Counted from the first letter of the stretch, positions 26,829 through 36,250 are shown. The stretch: 64,000 nucleotides of DNA from Qipengyuania_B thermophila (GCF_004153605.1 NZ_SDSI01000007.1:22062-86061); one strand, 5' to 3'. Notes: a model not told the origin generated them from the letters alone. Numbers and translations are program-made.

Positions 26829-27437
26829 TCACCCCGCCGCCCTCTTCAACGCCACCCGGATCAGCTCCCCCTCGCCCGCGCCTTCGCCCAGTTCGCTCTG
26901 CGCTTCCGCCACGGCGCGGGCGGCGACGGCGGGTTTGAAGCCGAGGTTCTCCAGCGCGGACACGGCATCGGCGCTCGCGCCGCTCACCCGCATGGGCGCG
27001 CCCGCCGCCACGCCCGCGCCGCCGCCGCCCGGCAGCGCGCCGGCCCTGTCGCGCAGTTCGTTGACGATGCGGCCGGCCAGCTTCGGCCCCACGCCGTTCG
27101 CCCGCGCCACCATCGCCGCATCCCCGCTGGCGCAGGCGTCGCGCAGCTCGCCCGCCGACAGCGCCGACAGGATCGCCAGCGCCACCTTCGACCCCACCCC
27201 CTGCACGCCGGTCAGCAGGCGGAACCAGTCGCGTTCCGCCGCGTCGGCGAAGCCCAGCAGGCGCATGTCGTTCTCGCTCACCTGCAGGTCGGTGTGCACG
27301 CGGCACGCCTCGCCCACATCGCCCAGCGCGGCGAGGGTCCGGGCCGAACAGTGGACGAGGTAGCCGACGCCCGCCACGTCGATCACCGCCCAGTCGGCGC
27401 CGACCTCCTCCAGCCGGCCGGACAGGCGGGCGATCAT
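26829..27437 (-). CDS. ruvA: Holliday junction recognition protein RuvA
   Basis: This 202-residue tetrameric junction-binding subunit directs RuvB. It opens MIARLSGRLEEVGADWAVID, followed by VGYLVHCSA. Helix-hairpin-helix segments include GVQGVGSKVALAILSAL and ANGVGPKLAGRIVNELRDR, and the C-terminal RuvB-binding domain includes DAVSALENLGFKPAVAARAV. The ATG at 27437 matches the family start; the long open frame reaching 28700 is antisense to aroC. ruvC is not in the window. Confidence 0.97.
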   Translation of the reverse strand: MIARLSGRLEEVGADWAVIDVAGVGYLVHCSARTLAALGDVGEACRVHTDLQVSENDMRLLGFADAAERDWFRLLTGVQGVGSKVALAILSALSAGELRDACASGDAAMVARANGVGPKLAGRIVNELRDRAGALPGGGGAGVAAGAPMRVSGASADAVSALENLGFKPAVAARAVAEAQSELGEGAGEGELIRVALKRAAG

Positions 27438-27448
27438 GCGCGCACTCC

Positions 27449-27463
27449 GTTCGTCGCTGGTGC
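27449..27463. promoter_or_regulatory. Possible LexA-type SOS box upstream of ruvA
   Basis: GTTC, seven bases, then GTGC (27449-27463) matches the alphaproteobacterial LexA pattern GTTC-N7-GTTC at seven of eight fixed bases. It lies 12-26 bp upstream of the ruvA start, where a repressor would block transcription. One mismatch makes it tentative. Confidence 0.35.
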
Positions 27464-27650
27464 AGAACACATGGACCGCATGTGACACGGTCCTGAGAGG
27501 AAAACGTACCAAGCGTCCTGCCGCGGCGGACGCAGCGGGCAGGGCATGGACGACGGGATGGTCATGGCGCGTCGATGACACGATTCGGTGCCGTAGGGAA
27601 GCACGCGCCCGCCATCTCGACACGCGCCGTCGCGGCCCTAAAGACGCGGC

Positions 27651-28724
27651 ATGAGCTGGAACACGTTCGGGCGGGTTTTCCGCTTCACCACCTGGGGGGA
27701 AAGCCATGGGCCGGCGCTCGGCGTCGTGATCGACGGCTGCCCGCCGGGGCTGACGCTTACCGAACAGCGGATCCAGCCCTTCCTCGACCAGCGGCGGCCG
27801 GGCCAGAGCCGCTTCACGACGCAGCGGCGCGAGGCCGACGCGGTCCGCATCCTGTCCGGCGTGTTCGAGGGACGCACGACCGGCACGCCCATCAGCCTGC
27901 TGATCGAGAACACCGATCCGCGTTCCGCCGACTATGCCGCCCTGGCGCAGACCTACCGGCCGGGTCACGCCGACTATGCCTACGAGGCGAAATACGGCTT
28001 TCGCGATCCGCGCGGCGGCGGACGCAGCTCGGCGCGCGAGACCGCCGCGCGGGTGGCGGCGGGCGCGGTGGCGCGCGCGGTGATCCCGCAGGTCGACATC
28101 CTCGCCCGTGTCGTGGAGATCGGTGGCGACCCGGTCGATCCGGCGCGCTTCGACCGGGAGGAAATCGGCCGCAACCCGTTCTTCAGCCCCGACGCGGCCG
28201 CGGCGACCCGCTGGGAGTCGCTGGTGGACGAGGCCCGCCGGTCCGGTTCCTCGCTCGGCGCCGTCGTCGAATGCGTCGCGACGGGTGTGCCGCCGGGCTG
28301 GGGCGCGCCAGTCTATGCCAAGCTCGACGCCGACCTTGCGGCCGCGATGATGGGGATCAACGCCGTCAAGGGCGTGGAGATCGGCACCGGCTTTGCCGCG
28401 GCGCGGCTGCGCGGAGAGCAGAATGCCGACGCCATGCGCCCCGGACCGAACGGACCGGACTTCGCCTCCAATCACGCCGGCGGCATCGCCGGCGGAATCA
28501 GCACCGGGCAGCCGCTCGTCGTCCGGGTGGCGTTCAAGCCCACCTCCTCGATCCCGGCGGCGCTGAACAGCATCACCCGCGACGGCGAGGCCACGCAGGT
28601 GCGCACGACCGGGCGGCATGATCCGTGCGTCGGCATCCGGGGCGCGCCGGTCGTCGCGGCCATGATGGCGTTGGTGCTGGCCGACCATGCGCTGCTGCAC
28701 CGGGCGCAGTGCGGGCAGGGCTGA
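27651..28724 (+). CDS. aroC: Chorismate synthase
   Basis: This 357-residue FMN-dependent enzyme makes chorismate from EPSP, the last step of the shikimate pathway. Family signatures are TTWGESHGPALGVVIDG, RRPGQSRFTTQRREAD, GVFEGRTTGTPISLLIEN, RDPRGGGRSSARETAARV, SNHAGGIAGGISTGQP and TGRHDPCVGIRGAPVVAAM. The ATG at 27651 gives the full family N-terminus MSWNTFGRVFR. It is divergent from ruvA. Confidence 0.97.
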   Translation: MSWNTFGRVFRFTTWGESHGPALGVVIDGCPPGLTLTEQRIQPFLDQRRPGQSRFTTQRREADAVRILSGVFEGRTTGTPISLLIENTDPRSADYAALAQTYRPGHADYAYEAKYGFRDPRGGGRSSARETAARVAAGAVARAVIPQVDILARVVEIGGDPVDPARFDREEIGRNPFFSPDAAAATRWESLVDEARRSGSSLGAVVECVATGVPPGWGAPVYAKLDADLAAAMMGINAVKGVEIGTGFAAARLRGEQNADAMRPGPNGPDFASNHAGGIAGGISTGQPLVVRVAFKPTSSIPAALNSITRDGEATQVRTTGRHDPCVGIRGAPVVAAMMALVLADHALLHRAQCGQG

Positions 28725-28835
28725 TCAGCCGGCGATAAGAATTTTCGATGGCGGCAATCGACAATCTCGGGTTTGCTGCGCTGCAACACGCACTACATGG
28801 CGGCGTGCAACCGCTTCAACATGGAGACAGTTTCA

Positions 28836-29402
28836 ATGGGTATCATCGGCTCGCAGCTGCAGCCTTTCTCCGCCACCGCCTTCCAGGCGGGACGCAACTT
28901 CTTCGAGGTCACGGACGCGGACGTGCGCGGCAAGTGGGCGGTGTTCTTCTTCTATCCCGCCGACTTCACCTTCGTCTGCCCGACCGAGCTGGAGGATCTG
29001 GGCGAGCACTACGGCACGCTGCAGAAGCTCGGCGTCGAGGTCTATGCGGTGAGCACCGACACCCATTTCAGCCACAAGGCGTGGCATGACACCTCCGAGC
29101 GGATCGGCAAGCTGACCTTCCCGTTCCTCGGCGACCAGTCGCACACGCTGGCGAACAATTTCGGCGTGCTGCGCGAAGGCGCGGGACTGGCCGACCGCGC
29201 CACCTTCGTGATCGACCCGGACGGCGTGATCCAGATCATGGAGATCACCTGCGAAGGCGTCGGCCGCAACGCCAACGAACTCGTCCGCAAGATCCGCGCG
29301 GCGCAGTATGTGCGGGAGAACCCCGGACAGGTGTGCCCGGCAGCGTGGGAAGAAGGCAGCGAGACGCTGGCCCCCTCGCTCGATCTGGTCGGCAAGATCT
29401 GA
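28836..29402 (+). CDS. ahpC: Alkyl hydroperoxide reductase peroxiredoxin subunit
   Basis: This is a 188-residue typical 2-Cys peroxiredoxin that reduces H2O2 and organic peroxides. The peroxidatic Cys is in FYPADFTFVCPTE and the resolving Cys near the C-terminus in GQVCPAAWEEG. It starts MGIIGSQLQPFSATAF, and the start has GGAGA upstream. It is followed by its reductase gene ahpF, with a strong hairpin between the two. The longer in-frame start at 28773 is unlikely. Confidence 0.97.
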   Translation: MGIIGSQLQPFSATAFQAGRNFFEVTDADVRGKWAVFFFYPADFTFVCPTELEDLGEHYGTLQKLGVEVYAVSTDTHFSHKAWHDTSERIGKLTFPFLGDQSHTLANNFGVLREGAGLADRATFVIDPDGVIQIMEITCEGVGRNANELVRKIRAAQYVRENPGQVCPAAWEEGSETLAPSLDLVGKI

Positions 29403-29411
29403 CACCCCGAT

Positions 29412-29450
29412 ACGGCGGGCGCCCCCTCCCCCCTTCGCGGCGCCCGCCGT
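29412..29450 (+). terminator. 12-bp perfect hairpin between ahpC and ahpF
   Basis: ACGGCGGGCGCC (29412-29423) pairs perfectly with GGCGCCCGCCGT (29439-29450) around a 15-base pyrimidine-rich loop. It begins nine bases after the ahpC stop. No U-tract follows, so it may be a leaky terminator or an mRNA 3'-end protector giving more ahpC than ahpF message. Confidence 0.65.
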
Positions 29451-29554
29451 CAAGAGCCCGGGTTCAACTCGGGTCGCTGGAAGACCCGGAGCCACCATCC
29501 CCCGGCTTCGGGTCTTCTGCGCCTCGGGACTTCTTCAACGTGGAGACAACAGCC

Positions 29555-31144
29555 ATGCTCGACAACGCCATGCAGGCGCAGCTGCGCACCTACCTCGACA
29601 ACCTGCGCACGCCGGTGGAGCTCGTGGCCTCGCTCGGCGACGACGAGAAGTCGGCGCAGACGCGGCAGCTGCTGGAACAGATCGCCGCCCTGCACCCCGA
29701 CGTCCGCTTCCTCGACGACGGCACCGATGCGCGCCGGCCCAGCTTCATCATCCGCCGCGCCGCGGAGCCGGACCGCTGGGTGCGGTTCGCCGGCCTGCCG
29801 CTGGGCCACGAGTTCACCTCGCTGGTCTTGGCGCTGCTGTGGGCCGGCGGCCATCCGCCCAAGGTCGACAGCGCCCTGCTGGAGCAGGTGCGCGCGCTCG
29901 AGGGGGAACATGCCTTCGAGATGTATTTCTCGCTGTCCTGCCACAACTGCCCGGACGTGGTGCAGGCGCTGACGCTGCTGGCGCTGGAGAACCCGAGGGT
30001 CACCGCCACGCTCATCGAAGGCGGCACCTTCCGCGACGAGGTGGAGGCGCGTGAGGTCATGGCGGTTCCCGCGGTGTTCCTCGACGGCAAGCCGTTCTGG
30101 AACGGCCGGCTCGACCTTGCCGAACTGCTGGCCAAGCTCGACACGGGCGCCGAGGCCCGCGCGGCGGCGGCGCTGGACGGCAAGGCGCCGTTTGACGTGC
30201 TCGTCATCGGCGGCGGCCCGGCCGCGACGGCCGCCGCGGTGTACACCGCCCGCAAGGGCATCCGCACCGGCGTCGCCGCGGAACGCTTCGGCGGCCAGCT
30301 GAACGACACGCTCGGGATCGAGAACCTGCCCGGCACCCCCTACACCGAGGGGCCGAAGCTGGCCGCCCAGCTCGAGAGCCATGTCGGCGCCTACGGGGTC
30401 GACCTCATGAAGGCCGTCGCCGCCACCGCTCTCGCTCCGGCGGCAGAGCCGGGCGGGCTGCACGCGGTGACGTTCGGAAACGGCGCCACCCTCAGGGCGC
30501 GCACCCTCGTTCTGGCGACCGGCGCCCGCTGGCGCACGCTCGGCGTGCCGGGCGAGCAGGAGTACCGCAACCGCGGCGTCGCCTATTGTCCGCACTGCGA
30601 CGGACCGTTGTTCAAGGGCAAGCGCGTCGGCGTGGTCGGCGGCGGCAATTCGGGGGTCGAGGCGGCCATCGACCTTGCCAACATCGTCGAGCACGTCACC
30701 CTCGTCGAATACGCCGAGACGCTGCGCGCCGACGAGGTGCTGCAGCGGAAGCTGCGCTCGCTGCCCAACGTGACAATCGTGACGAACGCCCAGACCACCG
30801 AGGTGATCGGTGACGGCGCGCGGGTGACGGGCATCGCGTACCGCGACCGCGCCACCGGCGCGCAGCACCGGCTCGATCTGGCGGGGCTGTTCGTGCAGAT
30901 CGGACTGGTGCCCAACACCGAATGGCTGCGCGACAGCGGCGTGGCCCTGTCCCCCCATGGCGAGATTGTGATCGACGAGCACGGCGCCACTTCCGTCCCG
31001 GGGATCTTCGCGGCCGGCGACGCCACGACGGTCCCCTACAAGCAGATCGTCACGGCCATGGGCGAAGGGTCGAAGGCGGCCCTGAGCGCGTTCGACCACC
31101 TCATCCGCACCGACCCGGCCGAGCCGGTGGCCCGGGCCGCCTGA
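29555..31144 (+). CDS. ahpF: Alkyl hydroperoxide reductase flavoprotein subunit
   Basis: This 529-residue NADH:peroxiredoxin reductase recycles AhpC. The N-terminal double thioredoxin-fold domain has the redox pair Cys129-Cys132 in LSCHNCPDV. The C-terminal thioredoxin-reductase-like part has FAD motif VIGGGPAATAAAVYTAR, redox pair YCPHCDGPLF, NAD motif VVGGGNSGVEAAIDLA and FAD motif GIFAAGDATTVPYKQI. The ATG at 29555 follows GGAGACAACAGCC. Longer upstream frames cross the hairpin and are not credible. Confidence 0.97.
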   Translation: MLDNAMQAQLRTYLDNLRTPVELVASLGDDEKSAQTRQLLEQIAALHPDVRFLDDGTDARRPSFIIRRAAEPDRWVRFAGLPLGHEFTSLVLALLWAGGHPPKVDSALLEQVRALEGEHAFEMYFSLSCHNCPDVVQALTLLALENPRVTATLIEGGTFRDEVEAREVMAVPAVFLDGKPFWNGRLDLAELLAKLDTGAEARAAAALDGKAPFDVLVIGGGPAATAAAVYTARKGIRTGVAAERFGGQLNDTLGIENLPGTPYTEGPKLAAQLESHVGAYGVDLMKAVAATALAPAAEPGGLHAVTFGNGATLRARTLVLATGARWRTLGVPGEQEYRNRGVAYCPHCDGPLFKGKRVGVVGGGNSGVEAAIDLANIVEHVTLVEYAETLRADEVLQRKLRSLPNVTIVTNAQTTEVIGDGARVTGIAYRDRATGAQHRLDLAGLFVQIGLVPNTEWLRDSGVALSPHGEIVIDEHGATSVPGIFAAGDATTVPYKQIVTAMGEGSKAALSAFDHLIRTDPAEPVARAA

Positions 31145-31320
31145 CCGGGGGATCGCCGGACCGGCCGTTGCCTCCAATCGGCCGGCCGGCGGCCCCGCCA
31201 TGGCGCGGCTGCCCATGTGTGGCTGCGTCAATGACTGCGGCACAACATTTCGATTGGACGCATGGCGGCCGGTTCCGCACAATGCTGGGCACAACAGGCA
31301 TTGGAAGAGAGGAACCGACC

Positions 31321-33558
31321 ATGGACGTGGCAACCGGATCGCTGCCGGGAGGCGGCTGCCCCTTCACCGGCAACACGCAGACCCGCTCGCTTCTCGGACG
31401 CACCAGCCGCGACTGGTGGCCGGATGCGCTGAACCTCGACATTCTCCACCAGGGCGGCGTCTCCCCCGACCCGATGGGCGACGATTTCGACTATGCCGAA
31501 GCGTTCAACGCCCTCGACTACCACGCGCTGAAGGAAGACCTGCGCGCGCTGATGACCGACAGCAAACCGTGGTGGCCGGCGGACTACGGGCACTACGGTC
31601 CCTTCTTCATCCGCATGGCGTGGCACGCGGCGGGCACCTACCGCACGGCGGACGGACGCGGCGGCGCGTCGAGCGGGCAGCAGCGGTTCGCGCCGCTCAA
31701 CTCGTGGCCCGACAACGCCAATCTGGACAAGGCCCGGCGCCTGCTGTGGCCGATCAAGCAGAAATACGGCAAGAACATCAGCTGGGCCGACCTGTTCATC
31801 CTGACCGGAAATGTCGCCATCGAGTCGATGGGCGGACCGGTGTTCGGCTTCGGCGGCGGGCGGCGCGACGTCTACGAGCCTGAGCGCGACGTCTACTGGG
31901 GCACGGAGGAGGAGTGGCTCGGCGACACGCGCATCGATCCCGACAAGGATCTCAAGCTCGAGAACCCGCTGGCGGCGATCCAGATGGGGCTGATCTACGT
32001 CAATCCCGAAGGGCCGGGCGGCAATCCCGATCCCCTCGCCAGCGCCCGCGACATGCGCGAAACCTTCAGCCGGATGGCGATGAACGACGAGGAGACCGTC
32101 GCGCTGACCGCCGGCGGGCACACGTTCGGCAAGTGCCATGGCGCGGGTGACGCCTCGCTGATCGGCGCCGAGCCCGAAGGGGCGGACATCGCCTTCCAGG
32201 GCCTTGGCTGGACCAGCGGCTACGAGTCCGGCGTCGGCGAGCACGCGATCACCTCGGGGCTGGAAGGGCCGTGGACCAACACGCCCGACCGCTGGTCGGA
32301 AAACTATTTCCGCCTGCTGCTCGACTATGACTACGAACTCGTCACCAGCCCGGCCGGCGCGAAGCAGTGGCAGCCGATCAACCAGCGCGAGGAGGACAAG
32401 GCGCCGCATGCGTTCCGGCCCGGAGTGCGCGTGCCCACGATGATGACCACGCCCGACATGGCGCTGAAGATGGATCCGGAATATCGCAAGATCTCCGAAC
32501 GCTTCCGCGCCGATCACGAGGCGTTCAAGGAGGCCTTTGCCCGGGCGTGGTTCAAGCTGACCCACCGCGACATGGGCCCCAAGATCCGCTACCTCGGCCC
32601 CGAAGTGCCGGAGGAGGACCTGATCTGGCAGGACCCGGTCCCGCCCGGCCGCACCTTGTCCGACGCCGAAGTGGCCGAGCTGAAGCAGGCCATTCTCGAC
32701 AGCGGGCTCACCGTGCCGCAGCTCGTCAAGACCGCGTGGGCCTCGGCCTCGACGTGGCGCAAGTCGGACCTGCGCGGCGGTGCCAACGGCGCGCGGATCC
32801 GCTTCGCGCCGCAGAAGGACTGGGCGGTGAACGAGCCGGAGGAGCTGAAGCTGGTGCTCGACCGGCTGGAGCAGGTGCGCGGCGACCGCGACGTGTCGAT
32901 GGCCGACATGATCGTGCTGGGCGGCACGGTGGCGGTCGAGAAGGCCGCGCGCGATGCGGGGTTCGATATCGAGGTGCCCTTCACCTCGGGACGCGGCGAC
33001 GCGCTGGAGGAATGGACGGATGCCGCAAGCTTCGAGCCGCTGGAGCCGAAGGCGGACGGGTTCCGCAATTACCTGAGCACCAAGCATTCGGTCAAAACCG
33101 AGGAGCTGCTGCTCGACCGGGCGCAGCTGCTCGACTTGTCGGCGCCGGAAATGACGGTGCTGGTCGGCGGGTTGCGCGTGCTCGGCGCCAATCACGCCAG
33201 CGCCGGCAAGGCGGGGCAGTTGACCGACCGGCTGGGACAGCTGACCAATGACTGGTTCGTCAACCTCCTCGACATGAAGACGGCGTGGAAGGTCATCGAC
33301 GACAGCGGCGACGAGACGTTCGTGGGAACGGATCGGGAGACGGGCGAGGAGCTGTGGGGCGCGACGCGCACGGACCTCATCTTCGGCTCCAACTCGCAGC
33401 TGCGTTCCATCGCCGAGGTCTATGCCGAGCGCGGGCACGAGGAGAAGTTCGTGCGCGACTTCATCAAGGCGTGGACCAAGGTGATGAACGCCGACCGCTT
33501 CGATCTGAGCTGGGCGAAGTACCACAAGATGCACCAGCCGGAGCCGGCCCAGGCCTGA
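31321..33558 (+). CDS. katG: Catalase-peroxidase KatG
   Basis: This is a 745-residue bifunctional heme enzyme that degrades hydrogen peroxide. It has the distal active site RMAWHAAGTYR (catalytic Arg, Trp, His) and proximal heme ligand AGGHTFGKCHGAG. Tyr in GLIYVNPEGP and Met in DMRETFSRMA should complete the Trp-Tyr-Met adduct. The C-terminal peroxidase-like half retains GGLRVLGANHASAGK. AGAGAGGAA precedes the ATG. Together with ahpCF upstream it forms a peroxide-defence block; no oxyR gene is in view. Confidence 0.98.
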   Translation: MDVATGSLPGGGCPFTGNTQTRSLLGRTSRDWWPDALNLDILHQGGVSPDPMGDDFDYAEAFNALDYHALKEDLRALMTDSKPWWPADYGHYGPFFIRMAWHAAGTYRTADGRGGASSGQQRFAPLNSWPDNANLDKARRLLWPIKQKYGKNISWADLFILTGNVAIESMGGPVFGFGGGRRDVYEPERDVYWGTEEEWLGDTRIDPDKDLKLENPLAAIQMGLIYVNPEGPGGNPDPLASARDMRETFSRMAMNDEETVALTAGGHTFGKCHGAGDASLIGAEPEGADIAFQGLGWTSGYESGVGEHAITSGLEGPWTNTPDRWSENYFRLLLDYDYELVTSPAGAKQWQPINQREEDKAPHAFRPGVRVPTMMTTPDMALKMDPEYRKISERFRADHEAFKEAFARAWFKLTHRDMGPKIRYLGPEVPEEDLIWQDPVPPGRTLSDAEVAELKQAILDSGLTVPQLVKTAWASASTWRKSDLRGGANGARIRFAPQKDWAVNEPEELKLVLDRLEQVRGDRDVSMADMIVLGGTVAVEKAARDAGFDIEVPFTSGRGDALEEWTDAASFEPLEPKADGFRNYLSTKHSVKTEELLLDRAQLLDLSAPEMTVLVGGLRVLGANHASAGKAGQLTDRLGQLTNDWFVNLLDMKTAWKVIDDSGDETFVGTDRETGEELWGATRTDLIFGSNSQLRSIAEVYAERGHEEKFVRDFIKAWTKVMNADRFDLSWAKYHKMHQPEPAQA

Positions 33559-33667
33559 GCGCGAGCGGACACGGTGTCTGCAACCACCCCACCGGCAGCG
33601 ATGCCAGGGGTGTGGCTGCGGCGGCGCACGGATGGAGTCGAGCCGACGTGCAGGGTGGCGGATTGAG

Positions 33668-34384
33668 GTGTTCGACCTTGCCCTAATCATGGCCGGCGGG
33701 TTCGTGGCCGCCGCCGTCTCCGGTGCCGCCGGGTTCGGCGGTGCCCTTCTGCTGTTGCCGTTGCTGACGCACATGGCCGGGGCGAAAGTCGCGGTTCCCC
33801 TTCTGACGGTGGCTCAGCTGACCGGCAATCTTGCCCGGATCGGGTTCAATGCGCAGGCGATCGCCTGGCGCCCCGTCGGTCTGTTCCTGCTCGGCGCGGT
33901 CCCGGCCGCTGCCCTCGGAGCGTTGTCCTTTGTCTCGCTGCGCGAGGATGTGGTGGTGCGCGCCGTCGGGGCGGCGCTGCTCTGTTTCGTGCTGCTGCGC
34001 GTCACAGGTGTGCTCACCCTGCGCCCTTCGCGCTCGCTTCTGATTGGCGGAGGCGCGCTGACCGGGTTCCTTTCCGGCCTGGTCGGCAGCGCCGGTCCGC
34101 TCGGCGCGGCCGTCTTTCTGAGCCTGAACCTGCCTCCACCTGTGTATATCGCCAGCGAAGCGGTGTCCGCGGCGGCGATGCACGGGTTGAAGATGGCGAT
34201 CTACGGAACGCAGCTGCGGCTCGATCCGGCGTTCTGGTCGGTCGCCTTCGCGCTTGGGGGAGCGATGATCCTGGGAACGTGGGCCGGCAAACGGCTCGTC
34301 GAGAAACTGTCGCCCGACCGGTTCCAGCGGCTCGTCAGCGTTCTCCTGAGCGCAGCCGCCGCACAGATGCTGCTTTTCGGCTAG
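33668..34384 (+). CDS. TauE/SafE-family membrane exporter
   Basis: This protein of about 238 residues has seven or eight hydrophobic helices and the family pattern GFVAAAVSGAAGFGGALLLLPLL near the N-terminus, repeated as LTGFLSGLVGSAGPLGAAVFL in the second half. The family moves sulfite, organosulfur compounds or other anions; substrate unknown here. The start is uncertain: GTG 33668 is shown, while ATG at 33632 or 33689 are alternatives. It follows katG by about 110 bp, probably as a separate unit. Confidence 0.88.
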   Translation: MFDLALIMAGGFVAAAVSGAAGFGGALLLLPLLTHMAGAKVAVPLLTVAQLTGNLARIGFNAQAIAWRPVGLFLLGAVPAAALGALSFVSLREDVVVRAVGAALLCFVLLRVTGVLTLRPSRSLLIGGGALTGFLSGLVGSAGPLGAAVFLSLNLPPPVYIASEAVSAAAMHGLKMAIYGTQLRLDPAFWSVAFALGGAMILGTWAGKRLVEKLSPDRFQRLVSVLLSAAAAQMLLFG

Positions 34385-34417
34385 TTCGGCGGGTGCGGGC
34401 TGGCCGTTCGCGCGCGT

Positions 34418-35002
34418 CTAGCGCCCTCGCCGCAGCACGAGATACAGCGCCCCCTCGCCCCCGTGCCGGGGATGCGCGCGGCGGATGGCGGCGATGCTGC
34501 CGGCGTGGGGGCCGGCGGCCAGCCAGTCGAGCACCTTGGCCCGGATCGCGCCGCGCCGCGTCCCCCGGTCCGCCGCCTCCACCGGGCGCGGCTTGCCGGC
34601 GATCAGCAGCACGACCCGCGCCCCGATCGCCCGCGCCTGCGCCAGGCCGTCGTTGAGGCGGTGATAGGCGCCGTCGAGCGTGGTGCCGTGCAGGTCGAGG
34701 GTGAGGTCGGGGTGCAGCCCGCCGCCCCGGATCCGCCGCTCCCAATGGCCATCGAGGCCGCCCGACAGGGGAGAACGCGGGGTCCGGCTCCCCGTCTGCA
34801 CGCGGTCGGCACGGGGCGGCGGCGCGGTTGCCCCGGTCGCCGGAGGCGGAGCGCACCGTGGCGGTGAGCCGGGCTGCCCGGCGGGCGGCGCGCCGGCCTG
34901 TGCCGGCCCTGGCGGCGTTCGGCTGTCCAGCGGCCGCACCGTCGCCGTGACCCTCGCCCACAGCTCCGCCTCCTGTGCCGTCAGGCCGCGCGGCGGCTTC
35001 AC
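34418..35002 (-). CDS. Smr-domain protein
   Basis: This 194-residue protein has a Pro-rich N-terminal half and a C-terminal Smr (small MutS-related) domain with LTLDLHGTTLDGAYHRLND and VVLLIAGKPRP. Smr domains are structure-dependent nucleases in some proteins; in the usual motif LITGKG the Thr is Ala here. The start is a GTG overlapping the mltA stop (GTGA at 34999-35002). The order Tim44-like, mltA, smr is common in alphaproteobacteria next to secB. Confidence 0.9.
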   Translation of the reverse strand: MKPPRGLTAQEAELWARVTATVRPLDSRTPPGPAQAGAPPAGQPGSPPRCAPPPATGATAPPPRADRVQTGSRTPRSPLSGGLDGHWERRIRGGGLHPDLTLDLHGTTLDGAYHRLNDGLAQARAIGARVVLLIAGKPRPVEAADRGTRRGAIRAKVLDWLAAGPHAGSIAAIRRAHPRHGGEGALYLVLRRGR

Positions 35003-36210
35003 TGCAGCCGGCCTTCAGCCTCCAGCCGCGCCACCGTTGCCCGGGGCAGCAGGACCAGCGCGCGGCCGCTGGAACTCATGTCGCCGGCGATGCGACGCGC
35101 GTCCTCGCCCGCACCCCAGAAGGTGTCGAACCGGTTGGCACCCCTGATTGCGCCGCCGGTGTCCTGCGCCACCCACAGCCCGTCCGCCTCGTCCCGGTCG
35201 AGGTCGAGCCACACCGGCGCGCCGTAGGGAACGAAGCGCGGGTCGACCGCGACGCTGACGCGCGGCCGCACCGGCACGCCAATCGACCCGAGCGGCCCGT
35301 CCCCGCTCAGTTCCCGGAAGAACACCCAGCTGGGGTTCTCGCGCATGAGCGCGCGCCCTGCCTCCGGGTGATCGCGCAGATAGGCCATGATGCCCTGCAT
35401 CGAGGGCGCGTACTGCCCCGGCTCCTCGCCAAGAAGACCCCGGTCGCGCAGCAGGCGGCCGATGGCCACGTAGCCATGGCCGTTCTGCCCGGCATAGCCG
35501 ATCCGCATCACCGATCCGTCCGGCATGCGCAGCCGGCCCGAGCCCTGGATCTGCAGAAAGAACAGCTCCACCGGATCGAGCGCCCAGGCCAGCTCAAGGC
35601 CGCGTCCCGCCAGCGCGCCATCTTCAATGGCCGCCCGGTCGTGGTAGTCGACGAAGCGGCCGTTCTCGTCGTAGCGCCCGAGCGGCGGGCGGCCGTCGCG
35701 CTGCTCGGGCGGCGTGTCAGCCGGCCAGGCGCGCACGAGGTCCGGCGGAAGCGCATAGACGGCCATGGCGCCGGGGACGGGCACCGGGCTGCCCTCGATC
35801 TCCGGCTCAAAATAGCCTGTGGCGAAGGCCGCGCCGCCGGCCACTTCCAGCGTATCGAACTGCGTCCGGAAGAACTCCGCCGCGTCGCCGTCAGCCGCGA
35901 CGCGCGCCGCGGCGCAGGCTTCGCTCCAGTCTTCCGGCCGGGTGAGGCCGCTCAGATCCGTGCGTTCGAGCAGGACGGGACAGCTCTCGCGGAACGCGCG
36001 GAGCGCCCGCGCCGCACTCGCCGCGCCCGACACGAGGTGCGCCGTCGGCTCTCCTCTGCGCAGCGGCGCGTCGAGTGCCCGCGCCGCGGCCGGGGCAGGC
36101 ACCTGCGCCGATGGGGGTGGCCCTGCCGGGGCGGGAGCCGGGGAGACGGTGCGCACGCAGCCGGCGAGGAGGACCGCGGCGCAGACCGCCACGACGGTTC
36201 GGGCGTTCAT
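34999..36210 (-). CDS. mltA: Membrane-bound lytic murein transglycosylase A
   Basis: This is a 403-residue peptidoglycan-cleaving lipoprotein. The lipobox AVLLAGC places the lipidated Cys at residue 18. The MltA domain has TGYFEPEIEGS, PVELFFLQIQGSGRLRM and the 3D domain with WVAQDTGGAIRG, which holds the catalytic Asp. The ATG at 36210 gives a proper lipoprotein signal; upstream extensions run into the Tim44-like gene. It is co-directional with its neighbours on both sides. Confidence 0.95.
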   Translation of the reverse strand: MNARTVVAVCAAVLLAGCVRTVSPAPAPAGPPPSAQVPAPAAARALDAPLRRGEPTAHLVSGAASAARALRAFRESCPVLLERTDLSGLTRPEDWSEACAAARVAADGDAAEFFRTQFDTLEVAGGAAFATGYFEPEIEGSPVPVPGAMAVYALPPDLVRAWPADTPPEQRDGRPPLGRYDENGRFVDYHDRAAIEDGALAGRGLELAWALDPVELFFLQIQGSGRLRMPDGSVMRIGYAGQNGHGYVAIGRLLRDRGLLGEEPGQYAPSMQGIMAYLRDHPEAGRALMRENPSWVFFRELSGDGPLGSIGVPVRPRVSVAVDPRFVPYGAPVWLDLDRDEADGLWVAQDTGGAIRGANRFDTFWGAGEDARRIAGDMSSSGRALVLLPRATVARLEAEGRLQ

Positions 36211-36250
36211 GGCAGCAACCGCACCCCTGTTGCCGGACCGGCGCGCCGGC

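Noticed and set aside
28725..28835. OxyR operator upstream of ahpC
   Set aside because: The GATAAG and CGAT elements here do not match the spaced ATAG/CTAT pattern well enough, and no oxyR gene is in the window.
29451..29500. tRNA-like stretch with a GTTCAAC loop flanked by a five-base stem between ahpC and ahpF
   Set aside because: It looks like a T-arm, but no acceptor stem partner, anticodon arm or D-arm can be placed upstream, and the ahpC coding end lies where they would have to be.
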